A stretch of 64,000 bases of DNA from Sulfurimonas sp. (GCF_028694605.1 NZ_JAQVKP010000008.1:1-64000); one strand, 5' to 3'. Shown: positions 34,355 through 45,832, counted from the first letter of the stretch. Notes: generated by a model from the sequence alone, not told the origin. A program made the numbers and translations.

Positions 34355-35353
34355 ATGGCATTAAAGATAGCAATTAACGGATTTGGTAGAATCGGTCGCT
34401 GTGTCGCACGCATAGCTGCAACAAGAGATGATGTGGAAGTGGTGGCTATAAACGACGCCGCTAGTATGGACATGATGCTCTATCTTCTTAAGAATGATTC
34501 TGTTCATGGGACATTTAACGCTGAAGTAACACAGCTTGATGAGCAAAATATTGCTATTAACGGACAAAAAATCAGAGTGTTCAGTGACCGTGACCCAAAA
34601 AATCTCAAATTTGCAGAATGCGGAGCAGATATGGTTTTAGAGTGTACAGGTGTCTTTTTAAGCCAAAAAGATGCACAGGTTCACATCGACAACGGTGTCA
34701 AAAAAGTTCTCTTCTCTGCTCCGGCAAAAGATGATACCCCGACATTTGTTATCGGCGTGAACGAACATCTCTATGCGGGGCAGAACATAGTTTCAAACGC
34801 TTCTTGTACTACAAACTGTTTAGGACCTATCGCAAAAGTGCTTGATGATGCTTTTGGTATCGAAAAAGGACTTATGACAACTATCCACTCCTATACAAAC
34901 GACCAAAATATCCTTGATGTCAAACACTCAAAAGACAAGCGCCGTGCACGTGCCGGAGCTATCAACATGATACCTACGACAACAGGAGCTGCAAAAGCTA
35001 TCGGCTTGGTGCTTCCTCAACTCAAAGGCAAGCTTCACGGGCAAAGCGTGCGTGTTCCGACACCTAACGTCTCTATGGTTGATTTGAATGTAATTGTAAA
35101 GAGAAAAGTAACAAAAGAGGAAGTAACGGCGGCATTTAACACAGCTGCGCAAACAACACTCAAAGGCATCATTTTGATGGATAAAGAGATGCGTGTTTCT
35201 CAAGATTTTGTAGGATGTGAGTATAGTTCTATCGTTGCAGAGGATTTGACGCAGGTAATTGACGGCGATATGGTAAAAATCATGGCATGGTATGACAACG
35301 AGTGGGGATACTCGACAAGACTTATAGACATGGCACTTTATATCAGCAAATAG
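34355..35353 (+). CDS. gap: Glyceraldehyde-3-phosphate dehydrogenase
   Basis: 332 residues, type I GAPDH. NAD-binding N-terminus KIAINGFGRIGRCVARIA; the catalytic cysteine is C151 in SNASCTTNCLGP; WYDNEWGYSTRLIDMALYI is the C-terminal signature. It is the first gene of a four-gene cluster gap-pgk-tpiA-fabI. TTTTTAGGAATCATGAT precedes the ATG. In an autotrophic or gluconeogenic bacterium it would run mainly towards sugar synthesis; the coenzyme preference (NAD versus NADP) is not clear from the sequence, although the NDA in VAINDAASMD is typical of NAD users. Confidence 0.97.
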   Translation: MALKIAINGFGRIGRCVARIAATRDDVEVVAINDAASMDMMLYLLKNDSVHGTFNAEVTQLDEQNIAINGQKIRVFSDRDPKNLKFAECGADMVLECTGVFLSQKDAQVHIDNGVKKVLFSAPAKDDTPTFVIGVNEHLYAGQNIVSNASCTTNCLGPIAKVLDDAFGIEKGLMTTIHSYTNDQNILDVKHSKDKRRARAGAINMIPTTTGAAKAIGLVLPQLKGKLHGQSVRVPTPNVSMVDLNVIVKRKVTKEEVTAAFNTAAQTTLKGIILMDKEMRVSQDFVGCEYSSIVAEDLTQVIDGDMVKIMAWYDNEWGYSTRLIDMALYISK

Positions 35354-35362
35354 GATGCAAAT

Positions 35363-36559
35363 TTGGAACTTTTAAATATTAAAAATTTAGATTTAGCGGG
35401 TAAAAAAGTTTTTATCAGATGTGATTTTAATGTACCGATGGACGAGTTTGGCAATATCTCCGATGATCGCCGTATCCGCTCTGCAATTGCGACAATTCAC
35501 TACTGTTTAGACCAAAACTGTGCAGTTATTTTGGCATCACACCTTGGTCGCCCAGAGGGACAGGTTGTTGCAAAATACTCGCTTGCTCCGGTGGCAAAGA
35601 GAATCCAGCAGCTTCTCAAGCGTGATGTTGTTCTTGCGAATGATGTTGTCGGAGAAGATGCTCTTGCAAAGGCAGCCATACTTAAAGAAGGTGAAGTTTT
35701 AATGCTTGAAAACCTTCGCTATGAAGCAGGCGAGACAAAAAACAATGAAGAGCTTTCAAAAAAACTCGCATCTATGGTTGAGTTTTATATCAATGACGCT
35801 TTTGGTGTAAGTCACCGCGCACACGCTTCTGTGGAGGGAATCACACGCTATTTTGACAATGAACACAAAGCAGCGGGCTTTTTGCTTCAAAAAGAGATAG
35901 AGTTTTTAGGAAAAATCATCCAAAATCCTGTTCGTCCTTTTGCTGCAATCGTTGGCGGGAGTAAAGTTTCGGGAAAACTTGAAGCGCTTATCAATCTTCT
36001 TCCTAAAGTTGACAAGATTCTTATAGGCGGAGGAATGGCATTTACATTTTTAAAGCACCTAGGCTACGACATAGGAGCTTCTCTTGTTGAGGATGATTTG
36101 CTTGATGAAGCCGGACGCATCTTGGAAGAGGCAAAGAGACTTGACGTGAAGTTCTACCTTCCTATTGATGTTGTGGCGGCTGAGAAATTTTCTGAAGACA
36201 CGCTAAGCAAGATAGTTCCATCGCAAGAGATACCGTCTGGTTGGATGGGGCTAGATATCGGACCTGCGACGGTAAGACTTTATAGAGAAGTTCTTAACGA
36301 TGCCCAGACGATTCTCTGGAACGGACCGATGGGTGTTTATGAGATGGAGAAGTTTGCAAGAGGCTCTAACAAAATAGCGCACTTTGTGGCAGACAGCTAT
36401 GCAACGACAGTCGTTGGCGGCGGTGACACGGCGGACTTGGTGCAGAGAATCGGCGTGGATGAAGAGATGACGTTTATCTCGACTGGCGGCGGGGCTTCAC
36501 TAGAACTTTTAGAAGGCAAGGTTTTACCGGGTGTTGCCTCTTTGATGGTTCAAAAGTAA
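35363..36559 (+). CDS. pgk: Phosphoglycerate kinase
   Basis: 398 residues, full length, from a TTG start with AGGA upstream (TAGGATGCAAATTTG); the nearby ATG at 35354 is out of frame. Signatures: [19 protein letters not shown] at the N-terminus, [32 protein letters not shown] and the C-terminal [13 protein letters not shown] and [13 protein letters not shown] (phosphate-binding loops). It transfers phosphate between 1,3-bisphosphoglycerate and ADP. Second gene of the gap cluster, 9 bp after gap and 4 bp before tpiA. Confidence 0.97.
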   Translation: MELLNIKNLDLAGKKVFIRCDFNVPMDEFGNISDDRRIRSAIATIHYCLDQNCAVILASHLGRPEGQVVAKYSLAPVAKRIQQLLKRDVVLANDVVGEDALAKAAILKEGEVLMLENLRYEAGETKNNEELSKKLASMVEFYINDAFGVSHRAHASVEGITRYFDNEHKAAGFLLQKEIEFLGKIIQNPVRPFAAIVGGSKVSGKLEALINLLPKVDKILIGGGMAFTFLKHLGYDIGASLVEDDLLDEAGRILEEAKRLDVKFYLPIDVVAAEKFSEDTLSKIVPSQEIPSGWMGLDIGPATVRLYREVLNDAQTILWNGPMGVYEMEKFARGSNKIAHFVADSYATTVVGGGDTADLVQRIGVDEEMTFISTGGGASLELLEGKVLPGVASLMVQK

Positions 36560-36563
36560 GCTG

Positions 36564-38106
<1,543 letters not shown>

Positions 38107-38125
38107 AACATAACCTTAACTTTTG

Positions 38126-38151
38126 TTTGACTTCTCTTGCGAGAAGTCAAA
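38126..38151 (+). terminator. Terminator of the gap-pgk-tpiA-fabI operon
   Basis: TTTGACTTCTC (38126-38136) and GAGAAGTCAAA (38141-38151) form a perfect 11-bp stem with a four-base loop, 20 bp after the fabI stop. The downstream run is A/T-rich rather than pure T. Confidence 0.75.
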
Positions 38152-38246
38152 ATATCTTCTAAAAACTGCTTAATTTTTAATCTCTTTCTCGCACCTCTTC
38201 TCAATTTCCTATGTAATAATTTTACAACAAAATAAAAGGATATAAC

Positions 38247-38912
38247 ATGAAACTTCTTAAATTAAGTCTAGTGACTGCTTTACTTGCAACTTTTGCAACC
38301 GCACAGGAGCAAAAATCAGGCATCAATATGAGTGCAAATGTGGCATTTACAAGCAACTATGTATGGAGAGGTATGACACAGACAAAAGACTCACCTGCCA
38401 TTCAAGGCGGAATCGATTTGGACTACAAAGGCTTATACGCCGGAGTATGGGGCTCAAATGTAGAGTTTGGAGATGACAAAAACTCTATGGAAGCGGATTT
38501 GTACGGAGGATACAAGGGCGAAATCTCTACAATTGGCTATGATGTAGGCTATATTCAGTATATTTATCCAAATATGTCCGATGAGTACAACTTTGGCGAA
38601 GCGTATATCGGCATAAGCAAAGAGTGGGATAAGTTTGGTGTGAGTGCAAAATACTATAAAGGAGTAGAGACAAACGAACTTAATCCACAAGATTATTATG
38701 AAGTCGGTATTACTTCTTCAATTCTGCCTTACGGGATTGGTTTCAAAGCAACCTACGGCAGTTATAACAACATAGGCGATTACTACTTGGTGGGACTTGG
38801 CAAATCGTTTGAGAAGTTTGATGTAAGCGTGGCATATATCGACTTTAGCCACGATACAGACTCAAGTGCAGACGAAGATAATGTCGTCGCCACACTTGGC
38901 TTTAAGTTTTAG
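38247..38912 (+). CDS. TorF-family putative outer-membrane protein
   Basis: 221 residues. Signal peptide MKLLKLSLVTALLATFATAQ, then beta-rich sequence. It shows the TorF/TIGR02001 pattern SANVAFTSNYVWRGMTQTKD, PAIQGGIDLDYKGLYAGVWGSNV and ends with a terminal aromatic residue (VATLGFKF). The protein probably forms a small outer-membrane barrel; its transport role is not known. AAAAGGATATAAC lies before the ATG. It stands alone between the fabI terminator and a convergent lipoprotein gene. Confidence 0.85.
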   Translation: MKLLKLSLVTALLATFATAQEQKSGINMSANVAFTSNYVWRGMTQTKDSPAIQGGIDLDYKGLYAGVWGSNVEFGDDKNSMEADLYGGYKGEISTIGYDVGYIQYIYPNMSDEYNFGEAYIGISKEWDKFGVSAKYYKGVETNELNPQDYYEVGITSSILPYGIGFKATYGSYNNIGDYYLVGLGKSFEKFDVSVAYIDFSHDTDSSADEDNVVATLGFKF

Positions 38913-38914
38913 TT

Positions 38915-39394
38915 CTATTTTGTCGCTGTGCCAATCACCGGCATAGCGTTTATTTTACCTACATGTGAGTTTTTCTCATCTGAGCTTACCCTGCTGTTGT
39001 AGCGCTCCATTTTATCTATATACTCTTGAAGAGTAAAAGGTCTCTCCTCGTCTTGGTATTTGGCTTGGAGTTCCTGCTCTCTTTTTGTCTCCTCTTTATC
39101 CATTTTTTTTAAAAGAACCCCAGTTTTTGCATCTATAAGTTCAGAAGTACCATTCTCCTTTGGGACTATTTTTACTGATGTCTCACCGTTTGGCGGTGTT
39201 GTTCCTTCTGTAATAGGCGACCATTCTTCTTTGAGCCATCTGTCTAGCTTTTGTTGCATAAAGCCACTGTTGTCACTCTCTTTTTTTCCTGAAATAGCAT
39301 TTAATGCTTGGTTTTGAGACGGATTTGCACCATCCACTTTTGCACAAGAAGCAAGCAGCAAAGCTGCAGATATTGTCATAATTAATGTTCTCAT
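38915..39394 (-). CDS. Putative lipoprotein of unknown function
   Basis: 159 residues from the ATG at 39394 (MRTLIMTISAALLLASC); an upstream ATG at 39409 would add five residues before a good signal peptide. The lipobox is LLASC, so the mature protein should be lipidated at Cys17. The remainder is hydrophilic, rich in Lys, Glu and Asn, with KREQELQAKYQDEERPFTLQ forming a likely helix. I recognise no family. It converges with the TorF-like gene. Confidence 0.65.
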   Translation of the reverse strand: MRTLIMTISAALLLASCAKVDGANPSQNQALNAISGKKESDNSGFMQQKLDRWLKEEWSPITEGTTPPNGETSVKIVPKENGTSELIDAKTGVLLKKMDKEETKREQELQAKYQDEERPFTLQEYIDKMERYNSRVSSDEKNSHVGKINAMPVIGTATK

Positions 39395-39517
39395 GACACA
39401 ATTATACACAATTATTTTGTTGACTTATAGAAAAAATAAAAAAGAATCCATAAATTAATATTAAATTAATCTTCTATATGACATTATGTTGACAACGTTA
39501 AGTTTAGGAGAACAAAA

Positions 39518-40849
39518 ATGAGAGTAACAAAATTAAGTTTGATAGCGGTTTTACTGCTTGGTTCAAGCGCATTTGCAATTGAAAATACAAAAGTTTCAGG
39601 AAATGCTAAACTATATTACGGAACACAAGATTCGGATGCTGAGAATGCGCCAAATCTTTTTACAAAAGAGTCAGGTTATACAAACTTTGCGGCACGCCTT
39701 GATTTGACAACTGATTTGACAAAAGGCGTCTCTGCGGGTGTCGGTACACAAGTTGTAACAACTCTTGGTGTTGAGCATAATCTTGTTGATAGTGTTTGGT
39801 CTAATGCACATACGGCAAGCGGATCTACCGGTGCAAGATTTGTCGGCGGCGCTCAAGTTGACAGCGCTATGTGGTTTGATGAAGTTTGGTTGGCGGGAAG
39901 TGCATTTGACACAACGCTAAAAATCGGTCGTCAGTCACTTGACACACCTTTAGCGTTCACTGAGAGCTGGGGTGTTGATAAAAACACTTTTGAAGCAGCT
40001 GTGCTTATAAATCAGTCTCTACCGGGTACAACTTTAGTAGCTACTTTTATAGGAAAATCAAACGGCTCTGCCGATGATAGAACAAGTGCACGCGAGGGCG
40101 GTGTCGGCAACTTAAATGACCTTGGCGCAACAGCGGCAGGTTATGTTGCGGCAGATGGAACATTCTCAACTTTTGGTACACAGGGAACATACGCATTTGG
40201 TGTGGTAAACAACTCATTCAAGCCGCTAACTATTCAAGCGTGGTACTACGATATGGTTGACTTCGCACAGGCATATTGGCTTCAGGCGGACGCAAAATGC
40301 TCAAAAATTGAAGGGCTTAGCGTTGGTGTACAGTATGCAAATACAGACCTAGACAAAAGAGCAAATATTGGCGGTACAACAGGTGTTATCGGTGTTGATA
40401 CAGAAGATACAACTGCATGGGCAGCAATGGTTGGCTATAAGATGAAAGATGTTGCAACATTTAAAGCGGCATACTCTGATGTTGACGATAAAGGTGTGTT
40501 AGGCGTGGCAAACACTGCAACAGGCTCTATCGCTACGGCAGGCGGACAGTCAAAACTATACACTGAGATGTGGTGGAACTATGGTTATGTTTCTGCTGTA
40601 GGCGCTGAGTCTTTCGCACTCTCTGCCGAGACAAAACTTGCAGGTGTAGATTTCCTCTTAGGTTATTATAATGCAGATATCGCTAAAGATTCTACGCTCT
40701 TTAGTAAAGAAGAGTTGACAGAAGTTGCACTTGTCGCTTCTAAGAAATTTGGACCGCTTGACACATCTTTAGCACTTATCCATGGCGATAGAGAAGTAGA
40801 AGATGTTAAAACAACAGATATCCAAATCTATTTAACATACAATTTCTAA
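39518..40849 (+). CDS. OprD-family major outer-membrane porin
   Basis: 443 residues. Signal peptide MRVTKLSLIAVLLLGSSAFA followed by a beta-rich chain; ARLDLTTDLTKGVSAGVGTQ, LKIGRQSLDTPLAFTESWGVDKNTFEAAVL and the C-terminal TTDIQIYLTYNF (terminal Phe) are typical of the epsilonproteobacterial OprD family. Substrates are probably small anions, amino acids or peptides. TTTAGGAGAAC is a good ribosome-binding site. It is followed by a strong terminator, so it is an independent transcription unit. An orphan peptide-type ABC permease gene lies next to it. Confidence 0.88.
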   Translation: MRVTKLSLIAVLLLGSSAFAIENTKVSGNAKLYYGTQDSDAENAPNLFTKESGYTNFAARLDLTTDLTKGVSAGVGTQVVTTLGVEHNLVDSVWSNAHTASGSTGARFVGGAQVDSAMWFDEVWLAGSAFDTTLKIGRQSLDTPLAFTESWGVDKNTFEAAVLINQSLPGTTLVATFIGKSNGSADDRTSAREGGVGNLNDLGATAAGYVAADGTFSTFGTQGTYAFGVVNNSFKPLTIQAWYYDMVDFAQAYWLQADAKCSKIEGLSVGVQYANTDLDKRANIGGTTGVIGVDTEDTTAWAAMVGYKMKDVATFKAAYSDVDDKGVLGVANTATGSIATAGGQSKLYTEMWWNYGYVSAVGAESFALSAETKLAGVDFLLGYYNADIAKDSTLFSKEELTEVALVASKKFGPLDTSLALIHGDREVEDVKTTDIQIYLTYNF

Positions 40850-40878
40850 TTTTTCTCTCTACTCCCTTTTTTCTCTTG

Positions 40879-40908
40879 AAGGGGCTAAGATTTCTCACTT
40901 AGCCCCTT
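40879..40908 (+). terminator. Terminator after the porin gene
   Basis: AAGGGGCTAAG (40879-40889) and CTTAGCCCCTT (40898-40908) form a perfect 11-bp stem with an eight-base loop, 30 bp after the porin stop. It is separated by 9 bp from the -10 box of the next gene. Confidence 0.75.
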
Positions 40909-40917
40909 ATATTTAGC

Positions 40918-40930
40918 TATAATTTCCCCC
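40918..40930 (+). promoter_or_regulatory. -10 box nearly abutting the ABC permease ATG
   Basis: TATAAT at 40918-40923 leaves seven bases to the ATG at 40931. A transcript from this box would start at or one base before the start codon. No Shine-Dalgarno sequence exists (the spacer is TTCCCCC). Confidence 0.45.
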
Positions 40931-41890
40931 ATGAAACAGTTACTAAAAAAAATATTTTATATCTTCTTTATGCTTTTTTTTATCTCAGCCATCTCTTTTT
41001 TGGCTATTCATGCCGCACCAAACAGCTTTTTTGCAGCAGGCGAACTTAACCCAAATATGACAGAAGAGGCGATAGCCACGCTCAAAGCCGTTTATGGACT
41101 TGATAAGCCGCTTTTGGAGCAATATACGGATTGGGTTACAAACATCATGACGCTCAATTTTGGTATCTCTTTTGTCTCAGGACAAGATGTAAGTGCCGAG
41201 ATACTCAAACGCCTCCCTGTAACGCTTGTTGTGAACATTGTATCGCTCGTAGCAGTTTTTATCATGTCTCTCTACCTTGGTATCAAGGCAGCTTTGAATT
41301 ATGAAAAAAAGAGCGACTACATTATCCGCCAGATTTCACTTGTCTCTTTTTCTATGCCGTCGTTTTATCTTGCACTTCTTTTTATAATCTTTTTTTCTTT
41401 GATGCTTGGACTTTTTCCAATCTCAGGTCTGCACTCCATAGAGCCAAAAGAGGGGTTTGCCTATTATCTCGACATGGCGTGGCATCTGGCTTTGCCCATA
41501 GGCGTTATGATATTTGTGGGGCTTGGAAGTATGGTTATCTACATCCGCTCTCTTACGTTAGAGATACTCAAAAGTGACTACTACTACTTCGCACTCTCGC
41601 GCGGTTTGGCGAAAAAAGAGCTGCTGCGCTACTACATTCTTCCAAATCTTTTGCCCCCGATAGTTACTCTTTTGGGACTGTCTCTGCCGGGGCTTATCGG
41701 CGGAAGCGTGATTTTGGAGTCGATTTTTGGAATAGAGGGAATGGGACAGCTCTTTTATATGAGTGCCATGAGCCGTGACTATCCAATCATCATGGGAACA
41801 CTCATCATTACTGCATTTTTAACGCTGCTAGGAAATATGATAGCGGATTTAATCCTTTTAAAATTAAATCCGTATATGACTAGGGGATAA
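40931..41890 (+). CDS. Orphan DppB/OppB-type ABC transporter permease
   Basis: 319 residues with six TM helices. The N-terminal helix and FAGELNPNMTEEAIATLKAVYGLDKPLLEQY region are typical of the B-type permeases of peptide/nickel ABC importers. The EAA loop near residue 220 reads ALSRGLAKKELLRYYILPNLLPPIV. These permeases normally need a DppC-like partner, two ATPases and a binding protein; none is near. Genes of the second permease may be elsewhere. It converges on nusA with a 3-bp gap. Confidence 0.85.
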   Translation: MKQLLKKIFYIFFMLFFISAISFLAIHAAPNSFFAAGELNPNMTEEAIATLKAVYGLDKPLLEQYTDWVTNIMTLNFGISFVSGQDVSAEILKRLPVTLVVNIVSLVAVFIMSLYLGIKAALNYEKKSDYIIRQISLVSFSMPSFYLALLFIIFFSLMLGLFPISGLHSIEPKEGFAYYLDMAWHLALPIGVMIFVGLGSMVIYIRSLTLEILKSDYYYFALSRGLAKKELLRYYILPNLLPPIVTLLGLSLPGLIGGSVILESIFGIEGMGQLFYMSAMSRDYPIIMGTLIITAFLTLLGNMIADLILLKLNPYMTRG

Positions 41891-41893
41891 GAT

Positions 41894-43036
41894 TTAGCTA
41901 AATAACGCCTTAAGTGCGTCAACACCCTCTTTTTGCTCTCTCGGCTCTTGCATCTCTGCACGTTTTGGTGCTTTTGCATCGTTTTCAACAAGCTCGATGT
42001 TCATACCGCTTAGCATAGATGCAAGACGGATATTGATACCGTTTTTGCCGATTGCTTTTGATTTTTGGTCTGATGGAAGTGTAATAATAGCCTTTTGAGC
42101 CACGCCGTTTTCATCTCTTTCAATCTCAACGGCGGAGATGATAGCGGGACTCATGATTCTTGAGATAAATAGCTCCGGAATAGTTGTGTATTCGATGCAG
42201 TCTATATTTTCTCCGAAAAGTTCTTGACTTACGGCGTTGATACGTACACCCTTGACACCGACAGTTGCGCCGACAGCGTCAACTTGTGAGTGTGTGCTGA
42301 TAAGAGCGATTTTTGCTCTCTCTCCCGGGATACGTGCACTTTTTTCTATGATAACCGTTCCATCCGCAATCTCTGGAACTTCAAGCGCCAAAAGCTCTTC
42401 CAAAAATTTTGGAGAAGTACGTGAGAGTTCTATTTGGATACCGTTTTCTTTGTTCATATCAACACGGCGAACCACTGCTTTGAGGTGGTCGCCTACTTTA
42501 AACACTTCGCCTTTGATACGGTTTTTCATCGGAAGAACAGCACGAATTTCATCAATTTCGATGTAAGTCGCATTTTGGTGATCTACACGCGTTACCCTGC
42601 CTGTGACAAGAGTGCCGATTTTGGATTTATACTTGTTGAAAACTTCATCTTCTACAAGTCTTTGGATGTGGTACTCTATCTCACGATGGAGCTGTGAAGC
42701 CGCTGTTCTGCCGTATTCTTCGAGTTCGTGCGGGATTTGAAGCTGGTCATCAAGCTCCACTTGGTCATCATACCCACGTGCCTCTTTAATGGAGATATAC
42801 GCAGGAGCAACTTCCGGGTCTTGGAGCCTTTCATCGTTGTTTGCTACAACTGTAATAGTTTGAATAATGTCGATAGTTTTTGTTTGGTTGTTAATCACTG
42901 CTTCGAAAGCAAATTTCGGGTTGATAACTCTTTTTGCAGTTTGAACAAATGCGTCTTTAAGTGCTTCTGTTACCTTCTCAGGTTTTAGCCCTTTTTCATT
43001 GGCAATAGCGTCAACGATATCTAAAATTTTTTCCAT
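41894..43036 (-). CDS. nusA: Transcription termination/antitermination factor NusA
   Basis: 380 residues from the ATG at 43036, which has AAGGATAATT upstream; the open frame extends 34 codons further without a start signal. Domain order: N-terminal RNA-polymerase-binding domain (1-125), S1 domain (GTLVTGRVTRVDHQNATYIEI), and two KH domains (PGERAKIALIS... VGVKGVRINAVSQELFGENID; SDQKSKAIGKNGINIRLASML). It lacks the C-terminal acidic repeats of E. coli NusA, as usual in this phylum. It modulates pausing and termination. Divergent from the HP0268-like gene. Confidence 0.94.
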   Translation of the reverse strand: MEKILDIVDAIANEKGLKPEKVTEALKDAFVQTAKRVINPKFAFEAVINNQTKTIDIIQTITVVANNDERLQDPEVAPAYISIKEARGYDDQVELDDQLQIPHELEEYGRTAASQLHREIEYHIQRLVEDEVFNKYKSKIGTLVTGRVTRVDHQNATYIEIDEIRAVLPMKNRIKGEVFKVGDHLKAVVRRVDMNKENGIQIELSRTSPKFLEELLALEVPEIADGTVIIEKSARIPGERAKIALISTHSQVDAVGATVGVKGVRINAVSQELFGENIDCIEYTTIPELFISRIMSPAIISAVEIERDENGVAQKAIITLPSDQKSKAIGKNGINIRLASMLSGMNIELVENDAKAPKRAEMQEPREQKEGVDALKALFS

Positions 43037-43211
43037 AATTATCCTTGTTTGGTTGGTATCATAAAAAAACAGTGTATAAAAATAGTGGGGATTTTTTATG
43101 AAGAGTGTTATTATAGCAAAGTTGCATAAAAATAGCATTAATGGGATTTTTAGTAGAGTTCAACTATAATGCAAAAAAAATATAGGGCACCCCTAGAGTT
43201 GAGGATTAATT

Positions 43212-43457
43212 ATGGATTTAAAATTTGCAAGAACTGAACTTACTGCAAAACCGAAAAAAGCGGAATTGGCAAAGATTGAGGCTGCTGTTGAGAAAGATGA
43301 GAGCGTGATTTTCTACTTCGATAGAGAAAATTCACATAAAGATTTGCTTGAGCTTCAAGACTATTTTGAAGCAAAGGGAAAGAGCTTTTATATGACTGAA
43401 GTAAGATACGGACTCTCGGACAATGAGTATATGTATCAAGTTCATATCATCAACTAA
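43212..43457 (+). CDS. HP0268-like small protein
   Basis: 81 residues. The sequence DESVIFYFDRENSHKDLLEL, DYFEAKGKSFYMTEVRYGLS and the end YMYQVHIIN match what I recall of Helicobacter pylori HP0268, reported to be a small purine-specific ribonuclease/nicking endonuclease with a Smr-like fold. It is located immediately upstream of miaB (9-bp gap), the same order as HP0268/HP0269. The function in this organism is inferred. GAGGATTAATT precedes the ATG. A short segment resembling the repeat end (AGGGCACCCCTAGAG) lies just upstream. Confidence 0.8.
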   Translation: MDLKFARTELTAKPKKAELAKIEAAVEKDESVIFYFDRENSHKDLLELQDYFEAKGKSFYMTEVRYGLSDNEYMYQVHIIN

Positions 43458-43466
43458 GAAGCAGCG

Positions 43467-44768
43467 GTGTCAAAAAAACTATTTTTAGAGACGCTCGGCT
43501 GTGCTATGAACTCACGGGATAGCGAGCATATCATCGCAGAACTGCATGAAAAAGAGGGTTACGAGACAACAGATGATATCACAACCGCTGATTTGATTCT
43601 CATTAACACCTGTTCGGTCCGAGAAAAGCCTGTGGCAAAACTCTTTTCAGAACTTGGTGTTTTTAACAAAAAGAGAAAAGAGGGTGCAAAAATCGGTGTT
43701 TGCGGATGTACTGCATCGCACCTTGGCGAAGAGATTATCAAACGTGCACCTTATGTGAGTTTTGTTTTGGGTGCGAGAAATGTGTCTAAAATTACAGAAG
43801 TTTTGCACAAAGACAAAGCCGTTGAGATAGATATAAACTACGATGAAAGTGAATTTGCTTTCAATGACTTCCGTACATCTCCATACAAAGCTTACATCAA
43901 TGTCTCCATCGGGTGTGACAAAGCGTGTACCTACTGTATCGTTCCAAAAACACGCGGAGAAGAGATTTCTATTCCTATAGAGCTTATTTTGCGTGAAGCA
44001 CAAAAGGCAGTTGAGCGCGGGGCAAAAGAGGTCTTTCTTTTAGGACAAAATGTAAACAACTACGGTCGCCGTTTTTCGGGAGAGCATGAGAAGGTAAATT
44101 TTACGGAACTATTAAGAAGATTGAGTGCTATTGATGGGTTGGAGAGGATTCGGTTTACATCTCCGCATCCCTTTCACATGGATGATGAGTTTTTAAGTGA
44201 ATTTGCATCAAACCCTAAGATTTGCAAGTCGATGCACATGCCGCTTCAAAGCGGCTCTTCAAAAGTTCTCAAAGATATGAAGCGAGGCTACACAAAAGAG
44301 TGGTTTTTAAACAGAGTGGAGAAGCTAAAAGCTCTATGTCCTGAAGTAAGTGTTTCCACAGATATTATCGTTGCATTCCCAGGCGAGAGTGATGAGGAGT
44401 TTGAAGATACGCTTGATGTGATGCGACGTGTTAAGTTTGACCAAATCTTCTCATTTAAGTACTCCCCGCGTCCTGAAACCGAGGCAGAACACTTTACAAA
44501 TGTCGTGGATGAAGATGTCGCTTCTATGAGACTTACAACTCTGCAAAATCTTGCAACCGATATTTTGGATGAGAAAAACAAGATGCAGCTTGGAAAAGTG
44601 TATCGTGTTTACTTTGAAGAGTTAAATCAGGATTACTTCGTCAGCGGCAGAAGCGACAACAATCTTCTTATCAAAGTCAAAGGCTCCGATGAGCTTTTGG
44701 GCGAATTTCGTAATGTCAAGATAACAGCGATAGGCAGAACAATTTTGAGCGGGGAAGTTGTTGGCTAA
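43467..44768 (+). CDS. miaB: tRNA methylthiotransferase MiaB
   Basis: 433 residues from a GTG start. It adds the 2-methylthio group to i6A37 in tRNAs. N-terminal UPF0004 domain with [14 protein letters not shown] and three auxiliary cysteines ([22 protein letters not shown]). The radical SAM motif is C150-x3-C154-x2-C157 in [23 protein letters not shown] domain forms the C-terminus ([20 protein letters not shown]...). [15 protein letters not shown] follows the family. The end overlaps the acyltransferase gene by 11 bp. Confidence 0.96.
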   Translation: MSKKLFLETLGCAMNSRDSEHIIAELHEKEGYETTDDITTADLILINTCSVREKPVAKLFSELGVFNKKRKEGAKIGVCGCTASHLGEEIIKRAPYVSFVLGARNVSKITEVLHKDKAVEIDINYDESEFAFNDFRTSPYKAYINVSIGCDKACTYCIVPKTRGEEISIPIELILREAQKAVERGAKEVFLLGQNVNNYGRRFSGEHEKVNFTELLRRLSAIDGLERIRFTSPHPFHMDDEFLSEFASNPKICKSMHMPLQSGSSKVLKDMKRGYTKEWFLNRVEKLKALCPEVSVSTDIIVAFPGESDEEFEDTLDVMRRVKFDQIFSFKYSPRPETEAEHFTNVVDEDVASMRLTTLQNLATDILDEKNKMQLGKVYRVYFEELNQDYFVSGRSDNNLLIKVKGSDELLGEFRNVKITAIGRTILSGEVVG

Positions 44769-45384
44769 GAAATTTTTTCGAGCATTGGCGCTTCTTGTTG
44801 TTCCTTTTTTAGCCTCTTTGTTCATCAGATTTATCTACGCTACAAACAAAAAAAACTTTTACGCACCTCTTAGCATCCCAGATGAGCCGACTATCTTTGC
44901 TTGTTGGCACGGGGAGCTTTTGATGCTTCCATACCTTTACTTCGTATATAGAAAAAAGCCACACGCCAAAGTACTTATCTCAAGCCATTTTGATGGAATG
45001 CTGATTTCCAAAACTATTGCCTATTTCGGACTTGAAACCATTGCAGGCTCCACAAACAGAAATGCAACAAGAGTTTTGATGCAAGGAATCAGGGCGCTTA
45101 AAGATGGTTATGATATAGGAATTACGCCGGATGGTCCAAAAGGTCCCAGACATGAGGTAGCAGATGGTATAATAGCAATGGCACAGAAAGCAGAAGCCAA
45201 GGTTGTTCTGGTGAGGGTGACATCGGCAAAGTTTTGGCAACTGGAGAGCTGGGATAAATTTACCATTCCAAAGCCTTTTGGCATACTTAACTATTATGCT
45301 ACGTTGCCTATTGATGTGTGTGGGTTGGATATGCAGAGTGCCAAAGAGATGATTCAAAAGGGGTTAAAAAAAGATGAAGAGTAG
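44758..45384 (+). CDS. DUF374 lysophospholipid acyltransferase-like protein
   Basis: 208 residues from a TTG start (44758, or the next TTG at 44761). An N-terminal TM helix ([17 protein letters not shown]) anchors an acyltransferase-like domain with [56 protein letters not shown] and [19 protein letters not shown]. The H-x4-D/E motif of classic acyltransferases is replaced by SHFDGM (H-x2-D), as is standard in DUF374. Probable role in membrane lipid or lipid A acylation, unproven. Overlaps miaB by 11 bp and the next gene by 11 bp, so it is translationally coupled on both sides. Confidence 0.8.
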   Translation: MLAKKFFRALALLVVPFLASLFIRFIYATNKKNFYAPLSIPDEPTIFACWHGELLMLPYLYFVYRKKPHAKVLISSHFDGMLISKTIAYFGLETIAGSTNRNATRVLMQGIRALKDGYDIGITPDGPKGPRHEVADGIIAMAQKAEAKVVLVRVTSAKFWQLESWDKFTIPKPFGILNYYATLPIDVCGLDMQSAKEMIQKGLKKDEE

Positions 45385-45832
45385 ATTGTTTGTCGTTATC
45401 ATCGCTGCATCAATGCTTTTTGTTATGGCTCTTTATTTCATTGTCAACCCGTCTTACGAAAAGTCCCTTCGTGCAAAATATTATTATGAAGTAGGCGAGT
45501 ACACTGAAGCGTACAATCTCGCAAAAGAGGCCTTTGGTATTGACCTCTACAATCGAATGGCGGCAACTATTATGGCGCAGTCGCAAATATCACTTAAGTA
45601 TGTCGCTTATATCCAAGAGGCAAAAGAGTATATGAAGAGCATCGATGCAATCGCAAAACATGAACAGATATCTGATGTTGACAGAGCAAAGATAAAAATG
45701 ATGTGCAACATAATGGTAGGCTCCTATGTAAAACTGGCTCCAAGCGTGGTAACCGATAAAGAGCTTGTGCAAGAAGCCGCAGCTTATCATGCAAAATTTG
45801 AGAAGCTCCTTGAAAAAGTTACTCAAAACTAA
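45374..45832 (+). CDS. Membrane-anchored TPR-like hypothetical protein
   Basis: 152 residues. One N-terminal TM helix (LFVVIIAASMLFVMALYFIV) is followed by an extracytoplasmic helical region: YEKSLRAKYYYEVGEYTEAYNLAKEAFGIDLYNRMAATIM is reminiscent of a TPR unit, and the rest stays helical to the end. No cysteines suggesting a redox role, apart from one in MMCNI. I recognise no named family. It overlaps the acyltransferase gene before it and the recombinase gene after it, so it belongs to the miaB run. Confidence 0.65.
   Translation: MKSRLFVVIIAASMLFVMALYFIVNPSYEKSLRAKYYYEVGEYTEAYNLAKEAFGIDLYNRMAATIMAQSQISLKYVAYIQEAKEYMKSIDAIAKHEQISDVDRAKIKMMCNIMVGSYVKLAPSVVTDKELVQEAAAYHAKFEKLLEKVTQN

Noticed and set aside
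43037-43138. N-terminal extension of NusA by 34 codons
   Set aside because: The extension is hydrophobic and unlike NusA, while ATG at 43036 has a good ribosome-binding site and gives the family N-terminus.
43181-43199. AGGGCACCCCTAGAG as another copy of the 34-bp repeat end
   Set aside because: Similarity is limited to about ten bases with breaks, close to chance; kept only as a remark in the HP0268-like entry.
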